From contig CAJPGC010000029.1 in NCBI GenBank assembly GCA_905339405.1, forward strand, positions 1 through 64,000: 64,000 nucleotides of DNA, read 5' to 3'. Numbering within the stretch: the stretch's first letter is position 1; every line of letters begins with the position of its first letter. Shown here piece after piece: positions 31,939 to 41,100 of the stretch. The translations under genes were made by a program, and so were the position numbers. This DNA is from an uncultured bacterium (lineage in GTDB: Bacteria; Desulfobacterota; GWC2-55-46). The notes beneath the pieces are model-generated. The model saw nothing but the letters and a program-made list of their open reading frames with translations, did no database searches and was not told where the DNA came from.

Positions 31939-33008
31939 AGATACTGGAAAAACACGTACTCTCGGAATTCCTGCGGCTTCTCGTGATGGCCCTTGCCGGG
32001 TTCGTCGTGCTCTTCATAACGGTTGACCTGTTCGAGAACGTCGACACGCTCATCGAACACAAAGTCCCGGCCCTGGCCTCTTTCATATTCTTCATATACA
32101 AGCTGCCGTTCATCATCGGGCAGGTCTCGCCCGTCGCGGTGCTCGTGGCGGTGCTCCTTTCGCTCGGCATACTCTCCAAGCACGGCGAGATAACAGCGAT
32201 GAAGGCCGGGGGCGTAAAGCTTCTCCGGGCCGTCTCGCCTCTCCTTGCGGCAGGCCTTGCCATAAGCCTCGCCATAATCCTCATGAACGAGTACCTGACC
32301 CCGGCCGCACAGAAGAAGGTCGACACCTTCAGGAAGCAGTGGTTCGGCGTCCAGGGCGGCACCTTCGGCAAGGAAGGCCTTTGGGTCAAAAGCGACGGCG
32401 GCATACTTAACATACGCCACGTCGACTTCAAGAAGAACACCCTTTACGGCATCACCTATTACGAGCTCAAAAAGCCCTTCAACGTCACCGGCAGGGTCGA
32501 GGCGCCTTACGCCGAATGGCGCGATGAGAAGTGGGTCGCCGAAAGGGCGGCGGTCTGGACCTTCACGCAGGAAGGCGAGGCGCTCGCCGTGGAAAAGGAA
32601 CAGTTCGTCCTCAAGGGGCTCGCCGAGCCCGAAGACCTGGTTAACCTGGAGAACTTCCAGCAGAACATGAGCTTCCTGGAGCTCCGGTATTACATAGGCG
32701 AGCTGGACGAGGACGGGTACGACACGGCGAAGTACAGGATAGACCTGTGGAGCAAGATTTCGTTCCCGCTCGTGAACTTCATAATGGCGCTCGTCGGCAT
32801 ACCGTTCGCCTTGAAGACCGGCAGGCACAGCGGCATAGCGGCTGGCGTCGGGCTGAGCATAGTCATAGCCTTCAGCTACTGGATGGTCTACGCCCTGACG
32901 AGGTCGCTGGGCCAGGGCGGAATGGTCCCGCCGCTGGTGGCCGCGTTCTTCCCGGACCTGCTGTTCGTGGCGATAGGCTCTCTCATGTACGGCTACGTCA
33001 GGCAGTAG
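31935..33008 (+). CDS. lptG: LPS export permease LptG
   Basis: 357 residues, same six-helix plus jellyroll plan as LptF: KILEKHVLSEFLRLLVMALAGFVVLFITVDLFENVD, the coupling helix HGEITAMKAGGVKLLRAVSPLL, the periplasmic domain (GVQGGTFGKEGLWVKSDGGILNIRHVD) and the C-terminal helices (ISFPLVNFIMALVGIPFALKTGRHSGIAAGVGLSIVIAFSYW). Partner of LptF; the ATPase lptB is not in the window. It ends one base before the convergent TPR gene. Confidence 0.9.
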   Translation: MKILEKHVLSEFLRLLVMALAGFVVLFITVDLFENVDTLIEHKVPALASFIFFIYKLPFIIGQVSPVAVLVAVLLSLGILSKHGEITAMKAGGVKLLRAVSPLLAAGLAISLAIILMNEYLTPAAQKKVDTFRKQWFGVQGGTFGKEGLWVKSDGGILNIRHVDFKKNTLYGITYYELKKPFNVTGRVEAPYAEWRDEKWVAERAAVWTFTQEGEALAVEKEQFVLKGLAEPEDLVNLENFQQNMSFLELRYYIGELDEDGYDTAKYRIDLWSKISFPLVNFIMALVGIPFALKTGRHSGIAAGVGLSIVIAFSYWMVYALTRSLGQGGMVPPLVAAFFPDLLFVAIGSLMYGYVRQ

Positions 33009-33009
33009 C

Positions 33010-34785
33010 TCACCGCCGTCCCATTCCACCCATCTCGATTTGACGCAGGTTGCCGGCGGCAGGCTCAAACGCGGGGTTTATGGAAAGCGCCTTCCTGAAC
33101 TCTGAGGCGGCCTCGTCCATGCGGCCGGCCCTTGAATACGCGAGCCCCAGATGGTTGCGGGCCCTGTAGTCGCCGGGGTTGACTGAGAGTATGTACTTGA
33201 ACTGTGCTTCTGCCTCGCCGTATCTTCCCACCGTATAATACGCGAGCCCCAGGTTGTTCCTGGCGTTGAGCTTTCCCGGCTGGCTTCTGACAGCGGCCTC
33301 GAATTCAATTATCGCTTCCTCCATCATCCCCAGGTCCTTGTACGCTGTACCGAGGTTGTAGCGCGCGTCGGCGAACGAAGGGTCCAGCTCCGCGGCTTTC
33401 CTGAACTCGGCCATGCCCTCGCCCGCCTGCCCCTTCTTGTACAGGACGTTCCCGAGGTTGTTCCTTACGCGCGCCTTCTGAGGGCTCTTTTCGGCCGCGT
33501 CTCTCCAGAAAAGGACCTCGTCCGCCCAGAGGTTGTTCCTCGACCAGGTCGCGGCCGAAAGAGGAAGCGCCAGCGCCGCCGTCACGCAGATCGCCCAGGC
33601 CAGCGCGGAGGCCTTAAGTGCGTATCTCTTCCTTAAAAAAGAGAAAACTCCCATCAGGAGGGCCGAGAAAAAGATTGCTGCCCCTGCATCCGGCAGATAG
33701 AGCCTGTGCTCGTAGATGACGTCGTTGATGGGGATTATCGAAGATTCTACCGATATGGCCATGAAAAAGAAGATTATGCCGTAGCCTGCAACCAGGCAGA
33801 GGCCGGACCCTCCCCTTCTGCCCCTTATCAGAAGGTAAACGCCGAGAATGAAAACGGACGCTACCAGCGCGGCCGACAAGATGACCTCAGGAAGGACAAA
33901 GCTCCTCAGTAGCGGATAGTCGTAATCAATATTCTGCCCTATAGGCAAAACAAGGAGCCTCAGGTACGTAGCCATGACCCGGAATTGCGTAGCCAGATAA
34001 TCATGGGTCGAAACAGACTCGAGGTCGCGAAGCTGTATCCTGCGCGTCGTCTCGCTCACGCCCTGGCCGCTTCCGGCTGAAAACTCCAGGCCGAAGAGCA
34101 AAAACGGCACGATAGCCATGACGAACAGGAACGGGAGGAGGGCCGCCGCCCTCCTCCCTGTCTTTTCTGTTCTCCTGAAAAAGACAAGCTCGGTAAGTAC
34201 AATGACTGCGGGCAGGGTAAAGCCTGTCTCCTTCGTGAACTGGGCGGCTATGGCCGAAAAGAACGCGATTGCGTAGAAGATGAAGCGCGATCTGTTCTCC
34301 GATGTCCTCCACTTCAGGTACGAAGCGAGCGACAGGAGATAGAAGAGCGCCGTCAGGGACGCGAAACGCTGCGTTATGTATGAGACGGCCTGCGTCTGGA
34401 CAGGATGAGCGGCAAAGAGGAAAGAAGCCGTAATCGCGGCCGGGAAGGCGTACCAATGAAAGCCCTTCTCCTTCATCATGGGGGTATTGAAAAGGAGCGT
34501 GGCCAGGGCGAACACAAGGGCGGAGTTAACCGCGTGGACCGCCACGTTGAAAAAATGATAGCCGAAAGTATCGAACCCGCCCACGGCATAGTTCAAGGCA
34601 AACGACAGGAAGGTGAGATACCTGGGAGACGGGGGCCAAAGGAGCGAGAGGTCCTGTATCTGCCGGTTAGTGGCGATGTACATCCCGTCGTCGAAGATGA
34701 ACGGGCCGTTGAGCACGTTTGAATAGATGAGGAAAGTTAGCGCGGCAAGGGCCGCGAGCGCGGTTAAGTTCTTGTACCTGCCCAT
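33010..34785 (-). CDS. TMTC-like membrane protein with C-terminal TPR repeats
   Basis: 591 residues. About 11-12 membrane helices occupy ~1-400; the N-terminal loop YSNVLNGPFIFDDGMYIATNRQI has the conserved Asp-Asp of GT-C-type/TMTC proteins, and RYLTFLSFALNYAVGGFDTFGYHFFNVAVHAVNS follows. The C-terminal ~180 residues contain at least five TPR units (e.g. ARVRNNLGNVLYKKGQAGEGMAEFRKAAELDPS; ARYNLGTAYKDLGMMEEAIIEFEAAV). Eukaryotic TMTC proteins are protein O-mannosyltransferases; bacterial homologues are unassigned, so glycosyl transfer is only inferred. Downstream of aspS on the same strand. Confidence 0.8.
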   Translation of the reverse strand: MGRYKNLTALAALAALTFLIYSNVLNGPFIFDDGMYIATNRQIQDLSLLWPPSPRYLTFLSFALNYAVGGFDTFGYHFFNVAVHAVNSALVFALATLLFNTPMMKEKGFHWYAFPAAITASFLFAAHPVQTQAVSYITQRFASLTALFYLLSLASYLKWRTSENRSRFIFYAIAFFSAIAAQFTKETGFTLPAVIVLTELVFFRRTEKTGRRAAALLPFLFVMAIVPFLLFGLEFSAGSGQGVSETTRRIQLRDLESVSTHDYLATQFRVMATYLRLLVLPIGQNIDYDYPLLRSFVLPEVILSAALVASVFILGVYLLIRGRRGGSGLCLVAGYGIIFFFMAISVESSIIPINDVIYEHRLYLPDAGAAIFFSALLMGVFSFLRKRYALKASALAWAICVTAALALPLSAATWSRNNLWADEVLFWRDAAEKSPQKARVRNNLGNVLYKKGQAGEGMAEFRKAAELDPSFADARYNLGTAYKDLGMMEEAIIEFEAAVRSQPGKLNARNNLGLAYYTVGRYGEAEAQFKYILSVNPGDYRARNHLGLAYSRAGRMDEAASEFRKALSINPAFEPAAGNLRQIEMGGMGRR

Positions 34786-34850
34786 AATGCACGCACCGTC
34801 AAAAGCAGCTGGAAGGTCTTGAAGCCTGGCCCGGGGATTGGGGAACTCTC

Positions 34851-34876
34851 CGGCAGGGGGCCCAAGCCCCCTGCCG
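34851..34876. terminator. Hairpin between aspS and the TPR gene (possible terminator)
   Basis: Perfect 11-bp stem CGGCAGGGGGC/GCCCCCTGCCG with a 4-base loop, 9 bases past the aspS stop. No T-run follows on the minus strand, so it may be a weak or rho-assisted terminator or an mRNA 3' stabiliser. Confidence 0.5.
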
Positions 34877-34885
34877 CAGTTGTCA

Positions 34886-36682
34886 TCAGGATTTTTTCGC
34901 GACCCTCACGAAAAGCTCGTCGAGCTGCTTCTGGTCGACAACCGACGGGGCGTCGGTCATGAGGTCGGTGCCCTTCTGTGTCTTGGGGAAGGCTATGACG
35001 TCGCGTATTGACTCCGACTTCGTCATTATCGACATTATCCTGTCGAGGCCGAAGGCGATTCCTCCGTGCGGGGGCGTGCCGAAGCTCAACGCCTCGAGGA
35101 GGAAGCCGAACCTTGCCATTGCCTCTTCCTTCTGTATGCCAAGCATTGCGAAGACCTTCTCCTGCACGTCGCTCCTGTGTATCCTTATGGAGCCTCCGCC
35201 GATTTCGCTGCCGTTCAATACGAGGTCATAGGCCTTGGCGCGCACCTTCAGCGGGTCGGTGTCCATGAGCGCGAGGTCCTCGTCCATCGGAGCTGTGAAA
35301 GGGTGGTGCACCGCGACGTGCCTCTTTTCGGTTTCGTCGTAATCGAACATCGGGAAGTCTGTGACCCAGACGAACCTGAGTTCGTCTTTGGGGATGAGGC
35401 CGAGCCTTCCGCCGATGTTGAGCCTCAGCCTGCCGAGGACGGTGTTGGCAACTGAGGCCTTGTCGGCCCCGAAAAGAAGAAGGTCGCCCGGCTTGGCGCC
35501 GGTAGCTTCAGTTATGCCGCTCTTTTCAGCGTCGGAGAGGAACTTGGCTATCGGCGACTGCCAGCCCTCTTCCGTGACCTTGACCCACGCAAGCCCTTTC
35601 GCGCCGAAAGAAGCGGCAATCTCGGTGAGGTCGTCGAGGTCCTTCCTCGAAAAGGACGCCCCTCCTGGCACGCAGAGCGCCTTCACCACTCCGCCCTTTG
35701 AGGCCGCCTCGTTGAAGACCTTGAAGCCGGAGCCGGAAAGAAGGGCCGTCAGGTCACGGAGCTCGAGGCCGAACCTTACGTCCGGGTTGTCGACGCCGAA
35801 CCTGCCCATTGCCTCGGCGTACGTGAGCCTCGGGAAAGGCGGGTTCACCGTGAGGCCTGCCTCGCGGAATATCTTTATGACGAGCCCTTCCATTATGGAG
35901 ATGACGTCCTCTCTGTCAACGAAGCTCATCTCCGCGTCTATCTGCGTGAACTCGGGCTGACGGTCGGCGCGCAGGTCTTCGTCCCTGAAGCACTTCACTA
36001 TCTGGAAGTACCTGTCCATGCCCGCGACCATGAGTATCTGCTTGAAGAGCTGAGGCGACTGCGGCAGCGCGAAGAAGTGGCCCGGGGAGAGCCTGCTGGG
36101 GACGAGGAAGTCCCTCGCGCCCTCGGGCGTGCTCTTGGTAAGGACCGGCGTCTCAACTTCAATGAAGCCGTTGTCCGCGAGGTAGTTCCTCGTGGCCATG
36201 GCGACCTTGTGGCGCAGCACCAGCTTCCCCTGGAGCGACGGGCGCCTCAAGTCGAGGTAGCGGTACTTGAGTCTCGTCGTCTCGGCGACGTCGCTTTCGT
36301 CCTCTATCATGAACGGGAGCGCCTCGGAGTCGTTGAGTATCCTTATCTCAGTCACGTCCATCTCGACCTGGCCGGTGGAAAGGTTCGGGTTCTCGGTGCC
36401 CTCGGGCCTCCTCCTCACCTGCCCCTTCACGGCGACCACGAACTCGTTGCGAAGGCCGTGCGCGGCGTCGTGCGAGTTGTTAGGCGACTCGGGGCTGAAG
36501 ACGAGCTGCATTATGCCGGCCCTGTCGCGCAGGTCTATGAATATGAGCCCCCCGTGGTCCCTTCTCCTCTGGACCCATCCCATGAGACAGGCGTCCTTGC
36601 CTATATCAGCAGCGCCGAGGCCTCCGCAATACGAGGTCCTTTTCCAGTCACCCATCTTCTCGAACAAGTTCAGTTCCTCCAT
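34886..36682 (-). CDS. aspS: Aspartyl-tRNA synthetase
   Basis: 598 residues, class II synthetase of the bacterial type. N-terminal anticodon-binding OB fold ([23 protein letters not shown]), then catalytic motif 2 region ([25 protein letters not shown]), the bacterial GAD insertion in the middle and motif 3 ([15 protein letters not shown]) near the end. It charges tRNA-Asp (and tRNA-Asn if non-discriminating, not decidable here). The start could also be the Met ten codons later (MGDWKRT), since neither has a strong ribosome site. Divergent from the cytochrome operon. Confidence 0.95.
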   Translation of the reverse strand: MEELNLFEKMGDWKRTSYCGGLGAADIGKDACLMGWVQRRRDHGGLIFIDLRDRAGIMQLVFSPESPNNSHDAAHGLRNEFVVAVKGQVRRRPEGTENPNLSTGQVEMDVTEIRILNDSEALPFMIEDESDVAETTRLKYRYLDLRRPSLQGKLVLRHKVAMATRNYLADNGFIEVETPVLTKSTPEGARDFLVPSRLSPGHFFALPQSPQLFKQILMVAGMDRYFQIVKCFRDEDLRADRQPEFTQIDAEMSFVDREDVISIMEGLVIKIFREAGLTVNPPFPRLTYAEAMGRFGVDNPDVRFGLELRDLTALLSGSGFKVFNEAASKGGVVKALCVPGGASFSRKDLDDLTEIAASFGAKGLAWVKVTEEGWQSPIAKFLSDAEKSGITEATGAKPGDLLLFGADKASVANTVLGRLRLNIGGRLGLIPKDELRFVWVTDFPMFDYDETEKRHVAVHHPFTAPMDEDLALMDTDPLKVRAKAYDLVLNGSEIGGGSIRIHRSDVQEKVFAMLGIQKEEAMARFGFLLEALSFGTPPHGGIAFGLDRIMSIMTKSESIRDVIAFPKTQKGTDLMTDAPSVVDQKQLDELFVRVAKKS

Positions 36683-36970
36683 TTCAACCGTTGTATGTTA
36701 TATGCCGGCAAACCGGCTCCTTCGGGGAGCGGAAAACCGCTTTCAGTGACCCAGGTCCGGAAAACAGAAAAAATATTCCTTTGCCCGTTCTTACAACATC
36801 CCGTAAATAAAAGAGATTTGCTTTTATATCATATACTGTTGACCTTTTCAAATCAATACAGGCGATTATTAAACAATTTTTATCTTGACAGTAAGTACAT
36901 AAAAAAGGCAAAATTGCCACTACTATCACCCCCCAAAATCTGAAAAAGGGAAAAGACAAGGAGGCAATCG

Positions 36971-37348
36971 ATGAAGAGGACTGGCTTCTGGATTCTCCTC
37001 CTGGCTTGCGTTGGTATAGCCGTGGGTCTCGTGGCTGCAAAAGACGGTCACGCTGAATACGGGGATATCGTTCTGAACAGCAAGTCGGAGAGCATGCAAC
37101 AGGCAGGAGTGGACCCGGTAGTATTCCCCCACTGGTTCCACAGGATCAGGTTCAAATGCAAGGTGTGCCACGAGGACATATTCATCCTCAAGAAGGGCGC
37201 AAACGACATCAACATGGCGGCCATCATGAACGGGGAATTCTGCGGCAAGTGCCACAACGGCCTGGTTGCATGGGAACCCCTGTATTGTGACAGGTGCCAT
37301 TCCGCCAAACCCGGAGCGACTCCTGGCGCGGCCCCCGCTGCGAAATAA
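36971..37348 (+). CDS. Triheme c7-type cytochrome (1)
   Basis: 125 residues with a Sec signal peptide (WILLLACVGIAVGLVAA) and three CXXCH haem sites (63-67, 91-95, 106-110). The arrangement VFPHWFHRIRFKCKVCHEDIFILKKGANDINMAAIMNGEFCGKCHNG matches the triheme c(7)-type domain (TIGR04257) of periplasmic electron carriers in metal-reducing bacteria. AAGGAGG lies six bases upstream of the ATG. First of three consecutive genes for related cytochromes. Expected role: electron transfer in the periplasm. Confidence 0.88.
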   Translation: MKRTGFWILLLACVGIAVGLVAAKDGHAEYGDIVLNSKSESMQQAGVDPVVFPHWFHRIRFKCKVCHEDIFILKKGANDINMAAIMNGEFCGKCHNGLVAWEPLYCDRCHSAKPGATPGAAPAAK

Positions 37349-37371
37349 TTCGACTGATAAGGAGAAAAGTG

Positions 37372-38028
37372 ATGAAAGCATCTTCATTCAGGAAGCTGAA
37401 GGCTGCTCTCCTCTGTTCGCTCGTGGTGGCTTTCGGCTACACTGTATCCGGCTCTGTTGCTGACGCTGCGCAGGCTCAGCCGAGCAAAGCCCCGGCGAAG
37501 AAAGAGGCCCCGGCCCCTAAGATAGACCCTAACGATCCAGCGAGCCTCATATACCTCGACACCGCCGGAAAGCCGGCCGGAGTCGGCGGAAACGCGGCCG
37601 CTCCCGCCAGCCAGGCGTTCAAGGTCGGCATGGGATGGCACCCCCAGGCACTCGCCGCAACCGGTCTTCCCAAGGACAAGTACGGCCTCGTTGACTGGGC
37701 CAAGCTCGTCAGGGAGAACATCATAAAGCCGAAGCACTCCCTCGACCCCGAGGAAGAGGAGATGCCGCCCCTCAAGATGGACGTACTCATCCCGGCCAAG
37801 GGCACTTTCGTCAACGACGTGATTTACCCGCACGAGATGCACACCTATTGGCTCAAGTGCGAGGTCTGCCATCCCCAGATATTCGTACCCGCGAAGGGCT
37901 CGAACCCGATGACGATGGTCGGGATAGTGCAGGGCGAATGGTGCGGAAGGTGCCACGGGAAGATAGCCTTCCCGCTTACCGACTGCAACAGGTGCCATTC
38001 AGCACCCAAGAAGGCGGCCGCGAAGTAA
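37372..38028 (+). CDS. Triheme c7-type cytochrome with long N-terminal extension (2)
   Basis: 218 residues from the ATG at 37372 (AAGGAG upstream). After a signal peptide comes a low-complexity Ala/Pro/Lys segment (to ~50) and about 95 residues with no haem site, then the same c7-type domain as its neighbours with CXXCH at 163-167, 191-195 and 205-209 and the VIYPHEMHTYWLKCEVCHPQIF lead-in. The extension could mediate partner binding. It starts 24 bases after the first cytochrome gene. Confidence 0.88.
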   Translation: MKASSFRKLKAALLCSLVVAFGYTVSGSVADAAQAQPSKAPAKKEAPAPKIDPNDPASLIYLDTAGKPAGVGGNAAAPASQAFKVGMGWHPQALAATGLPKDKYGLVDWAKLVRENIIKPKHSLDPEEEEMPPLKMDVLIPAKGTFVNDVIYPHEMHTYWLKCEVCHPQIFVPAKGSNPMTMVGIVQGEWCGRCHGKIAFPLTDCNRCHSAPKKAAAK

Positions 38029-38031
38029 TCT

Positions 38032-38370
38032 ATGAATAAAAAGCTCCTTGCCCTTGTTTTGGTACTTGCTGTCCCGGCGTTTGCCGGGGCAGCACAGTAC
38101 GGCAAGATGACACTCGATTCAAAGATTGAAAGCATGAAGAAGGCCGGAGTCGGGCCTGTCATCTACCCGCACGACAAGCACGAGCTGCTCTTCAAGTGCA
38201 ACGAGTGCCACCCCAAGGTCTTCAAGGAAAAACGGGGCTTGAACGATATGTCCATGAAGATGAACATGGACGGCAAGTTCTGCGGCTCTGAGAACTGCCA
38301 CAACAGCCCGAACGCTTTCCCGCTTTACATCTGCACGAACTGCCACACAAACGTAGGGGTGAAGAAGTAA
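38032..38370 (+). CDS. Triheme c7-type cytochrome with a CX4CH site (3)
   Basis: 112 residues with a signal peptide (LLALVLVLAVPAFAGA) and haem sites CNECH (56-60), CGSENCH (84-90) and CTNCH (101-105). The middle one is CX4CH rather than CX2CH, a spacing known from some tetrahaem cytochromes c3. It lies three bases after gene 2, and the terminator stem overlaps its stop codon. YGKMTLDSKIESMKKAGVGPV resembles the start of cytochrome 1, so the genes are duplicates. Confidence 0.85.
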   Translation: MNKKLLALVLVLAVPAFAGAAQYGKMTLDSKIESMKKAGVGPVIYPHDKHELLFKCNECHPKVFKEKRGLNDMSMKMNMDGKFCGSENCHNSPNAFPLYICTNCHTNVGVKK

Positions 38371-38389
38371 TTCTTCGCCCCTTTTTTTT
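38354..38389 (+). terminator. Rho-independent terminator overlapping a stop codon
   Basis: GGGGTGAAGAA / TTCTTCGCCCC stem with the TAA of the third cytochrome gene in its loop region, followed by eight T. Confidence 0.85.
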
Positions 38390-38454
38390 CCTGAACCCAG
38401 AAATCAAGCAAAAACTCCCTTTTTAAAAAACTTTCGTGAGAATTCCTGCCTTCT

Positions 38455-39207
38455 ATGTCAAATATTAGTTCAGAGACTCTTTTTCATTTTACGAATCTTG
38501 AGAATCTTAAAGGAATACTCGAAAATGAGTTTTGCCCCAGATATTCAATTGAAGTAGTTGAATATGCAGGAGTGATTATTGAAACTGCTTACCCTATGGT
38601 GTGCTTCTGTGACATACCATTATCTCAAATAAAAGCACACCTAAAACACTATGGGAATTACGGAATTGGAATGTCAAGAGAGTGGATATTCTCGAAAAAA
38701 TTAAATCCAGTAATGTATCTTAGAATAGGATCGGACTTACATGAATGGTTATTTCGTTTAACGAAGGGGACTGGTTCTTCATGGGAAAGCGCAAATTCGC
38801 ATATAATCGAAATCACAAAAGGACTTGAATTTTTATTGCGGCATGTAAAACCCTTTCAGGGAAAATCAAGGAGAACTGGTGCTAAAATTAAATTCTATAA
38901 CGAAAGAGAATGGAGGTATATCCCTTTTCTTTTTGAAGAAGACATGGAGCAAATTCATATAGGACCATTAAGAGTAGACCAATTTCGAGACCCGAATTGC
39001 CTTAGAGAACACAATGAAAAGATAGAACGGTTTAAACTCAGTTTTGACCCTAAAGACATTAAGTACATTATCGTTAATAAAGAGCGTGAGATACTGGAGA
39101 TGGTGGAATACCTACACAAGGTTAAATCCCCCAAATATGACGATGACACCATAAAAATTTTAACATCGCGAATTATTACTTGTGAGCAGATACAAAAAGA
39201 TTTCTAA
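38455..39207 (+). CDS. AbiGi-like abortive-infection protein
   Basis: 250 residues resembling AbiGi (PF10899): TLFHFTNLENLKGILENEFCPRYSIEVVEY, then AYPMVCFCDIPLSQIKAHLKHYGNYGIGMSREW and a later KIKFYNEREWRYIPF. AbiGi is the antitoxin-like half of the lactococcal AbiG phage-resistance pair; the FHFT/CFCDIPL pattern also recalls ADP-ribosyltransferase-like folds, so an enzymatic role is possible. No AbiGii partner is adjacent. The gene is far more AT-rich than its neighbours and sits alone between the cytochrome terminator and the convergent pgl gene, so it looks like a recent insertion. Confidence 0.75.
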   Translation: MSNISSETLFHFTNLENLKGILENEFCPRYSIEVVEYAGVIIETAYPMVCFCDIPLSQIKAHLKHYGNYGIGMSREWIFSKKLNPVMYLRIGSDLHEWLFRLTKGTGSSWESANSHIIEITKGLEFLLRHVKPFQGKSRRTGAKIKFYNEREWRYIPFLFEEDMEQIHIGPLRVDQFRDPNCLREHNEKIERFKLSFDPKDIKYIIVNKEREILEMVEYLHKVKSPKYDDDTIKILTSRIITCEQIQKDF

Positions 39208-39333
39208 CTGGATTGTGCACACACTACCACAGCCGAACTCTTATACCATCAGGAAAACAAATCACATTGCGGAAAGCATGTACCTAAAAAAGTTTGTTGC
39301 CTTCCGTTCCAAACTTTGAGCTTCGTAAACTTT

Positions 39334-40068
39334 TTAATCACTCACGAGCACCGCAGCCTCACTGTCGGCCAGCCATAAGACCTCTTTTGCCCTTACCCTT
39401 GCAGCTGGCAGGTCCTTCCCTTCGAATACCTCTTTCATGGCAGCCGCCTTCTCCTCTCCCGAGACGAGGAAGACGGTCTTCTTAGCCTTCTCTATCGCAC
39501 TAAAGGTAAGCGTCACGCGCCAGGCGTCAAGCTTTGGCACGTGGTTCGGAATCACGAGTCTTTCTTTTTCTTCAAGCCCCTGTGTGCCCGGAAAAAGCGA
39601 AAGGGTATGGCCGTCGCTGCCGAGCCCAAGCAGGACGAGGTCGAACGGCGGGGGAACGCCTGCCCCGAGGTGGAAAAATGAGACGAGCTCATCTTCCGCG
39701 CTCTTCGCGGCAGCCATTGGGGGCAGCTCGCCTTTTATCCTGTGGATGTTTTCCGGCGGAATCTCTATTTTCGAAAGAAGGCTTTGATTGGCGGCGTTGA
39801 AGTTCGACTCGGGGCTGTCCGGCGGGACGCACCTCTCATCGCCCCAGAAAAAATGCGCCAGACCCCATTGCACGGCGGACCTGTACTCTTTGGAGGCCAA
39901 AAGCTCGTAAAGCCTGAGAGGAGTGGCCCCTCCGGAAAGGACAACGCTGAAAAAGCCCTTCTCCCTTACTGCCTCTTCAAAACTTTCGATGAAAAGAAGC
40001 GCGGCTCCCCTTGCAAGGGAATCTTTATCTTGGAAGATTTTGAGGCTTTGTCCGGATGGTCTTGCCAC
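39334..40068 (-). CDS. pgl: 6-phosphogluconolactonase
   Basis: 244 residues (GTG start at 40068). SVVLSGGATPLRLYELL, HFFWGDERCVPPDSPESNFNAANQSLL and VLLGLGSDGHTLSLFPGT are the DevB/Pgl signatures. It hydrolyses 6-phosphogluconolactone made by G6PD to 6-phosphogluconate. Last gene of the zwf-glk-pgl set, 3 bases after glk. Confidence 0.92.
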   Translation of the reverse strand: MARPSGQSLKIFQDKDSLARGAALLFIESFEEAVREKGFFSVVLSGGATPLRLYELLASKEYRSAVQWGLAHFFWGDERCVPPDSPESNFNAANQSLLSKIEIPPENIHRIKGELPPMAAAKSAEDELVSFFHLGAGVPPPFDLVLLGLGSDGHTLSLFPGTQGLEEKERLVIPNHVPKLDAWRVTLTFSAIEKAKKTVFLVSGEEKAAAMKEVFEGKDLPAARVRAKEVLWLADSEAAVLVSD

Positions 40069-40071
40069 GCC

Positions 40072-41100
40072 TCACCTGCTGCCCGGCAGCAAGACCTTCC
40101 GTACCCTTTCACCGAGAGTCCTGGCAGCGTGGTTCGCCGCGCCGATGAGCCCGGCCCTGTCGTTCAAGATTGCGGCCACAGGCACGCCCTTCATGAACTC
40201 CTTGAAACGGCCCTTGTCCTCGAAGGACGGAAGAAAGCCGGTGGTCAGCGCGTTGAGTATCTTCGGGGTTATGCCCCCGCCCAGGTAGACGCCGGCCGTT
40301 GCCAGCGCCTTCAATGCGAGGTTTCCCGCCTCTGCCCCGTATATCGACACGAAGAGCCTCAACGCCTCGACGCAGTTTTTATCGGTCCCTTTCATGCCCT
40401 CTTCCGACACCACGGGGGCGACCCCTTCCGAAGAAAAACGCTCCTTGAGCCAGCCCGGCTCTTCGCCCGGGGCCCTGGACTTCACGAACTCGTATATGTT
40501 CTCGAGTCCCATGCCTGAAACTATCCGCTCGTAGCTCACATGGCCGTACCTTTCCATGAGAAAACCAAGCAGCTCTGTCTCTGTTTTGTCTCTCGGCCCG
40601 AAGTCGGTGTGCCCGCCTTCCGAGGCCGAAGGTATGTGCGAGGAGCCGTCCCAGAAGAGTATCGCCTCGCCGAGGCCTGTGCCCGCGGCTATGAGCGCGG
40701 CGTTGCCCTGCCTGACTACCCCCCTCTGCAGGATGAAAAAGTCCTCTGAATGGAGAAGGCTTACGCCCCAGCCTATTGCCTCGAGGTCGTTTATGAGCGT
40801 GAGCCTCCTGAGCCCCAGGCCGCCCTGCAAGGCCTGTCCGTCTACCGTCCAGTTGAGGTTCGTGAGGACGCACCTGTTACCCACGACCGGGCACGCGATT
40901 CCGAAGGAAGCCGCCTCTATCGCCCTGGCCTCCCCTACCCGCAGGAAATCCCTCAGCACCTCTTCCGGGCCGCTGAAACGCCCGTTCAGGTAAGCTCCTT
41001 CGCGCACCCCCTCCAGCACGCCTTCGTTGAGCGAGAAGAGCGCGAGATAGGTCTTTGTTCCGCCTATGTCGCCGGAGAGTATGAGCCTGTCACCTTTCAT
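40072..41100 (-). CDS. glk: Glucokinase (ROK-independent Glk type)
   Basis: 342 residues. ATP phosphate-binding SGDIGGTKTYLALF at the N-terminus, GIACPVVGNRCVLTNLNW, TLINDLEAIGWG and IAAGTGLGEAILFW as in E. coli-type glucokinase (PF02685). It phosphorylates glucose to glucose-6-phosphate, the substrate of the enzyme encoded just upstream; the two genes overlap by 11 bases. Confidence 0.92.
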   Translation of the reverse strand: MKGDRLILSGDIGGTKTYLALFSLNEGVLEGVREGAYLNGRFSGPEEVLRDFLRVGEARAIEAASFGIACPVVGNRCVLTNLNWTVDGQALQGGLGLRRLTLINDLEAIGWGVSLLHSEDFFILQRGVVRQGNAALIAAGTGLGEAILFWDGSSHIPSASEGGHTDFGPRDKTETELLGFLMERYGHVSYERIVSGMGLENIYEFVKSRAPGEEPGWLKERFSSEGVAPVVSEEGMKGTDKNCVEALRLFVSIYGAEAGNLALKALATAGVYLGGGITPKILNALTTGFLPSFEDKGRFKEFMKGVPVAAILNDRAGLIGAANHAARTLGERVRKVLLPGSR

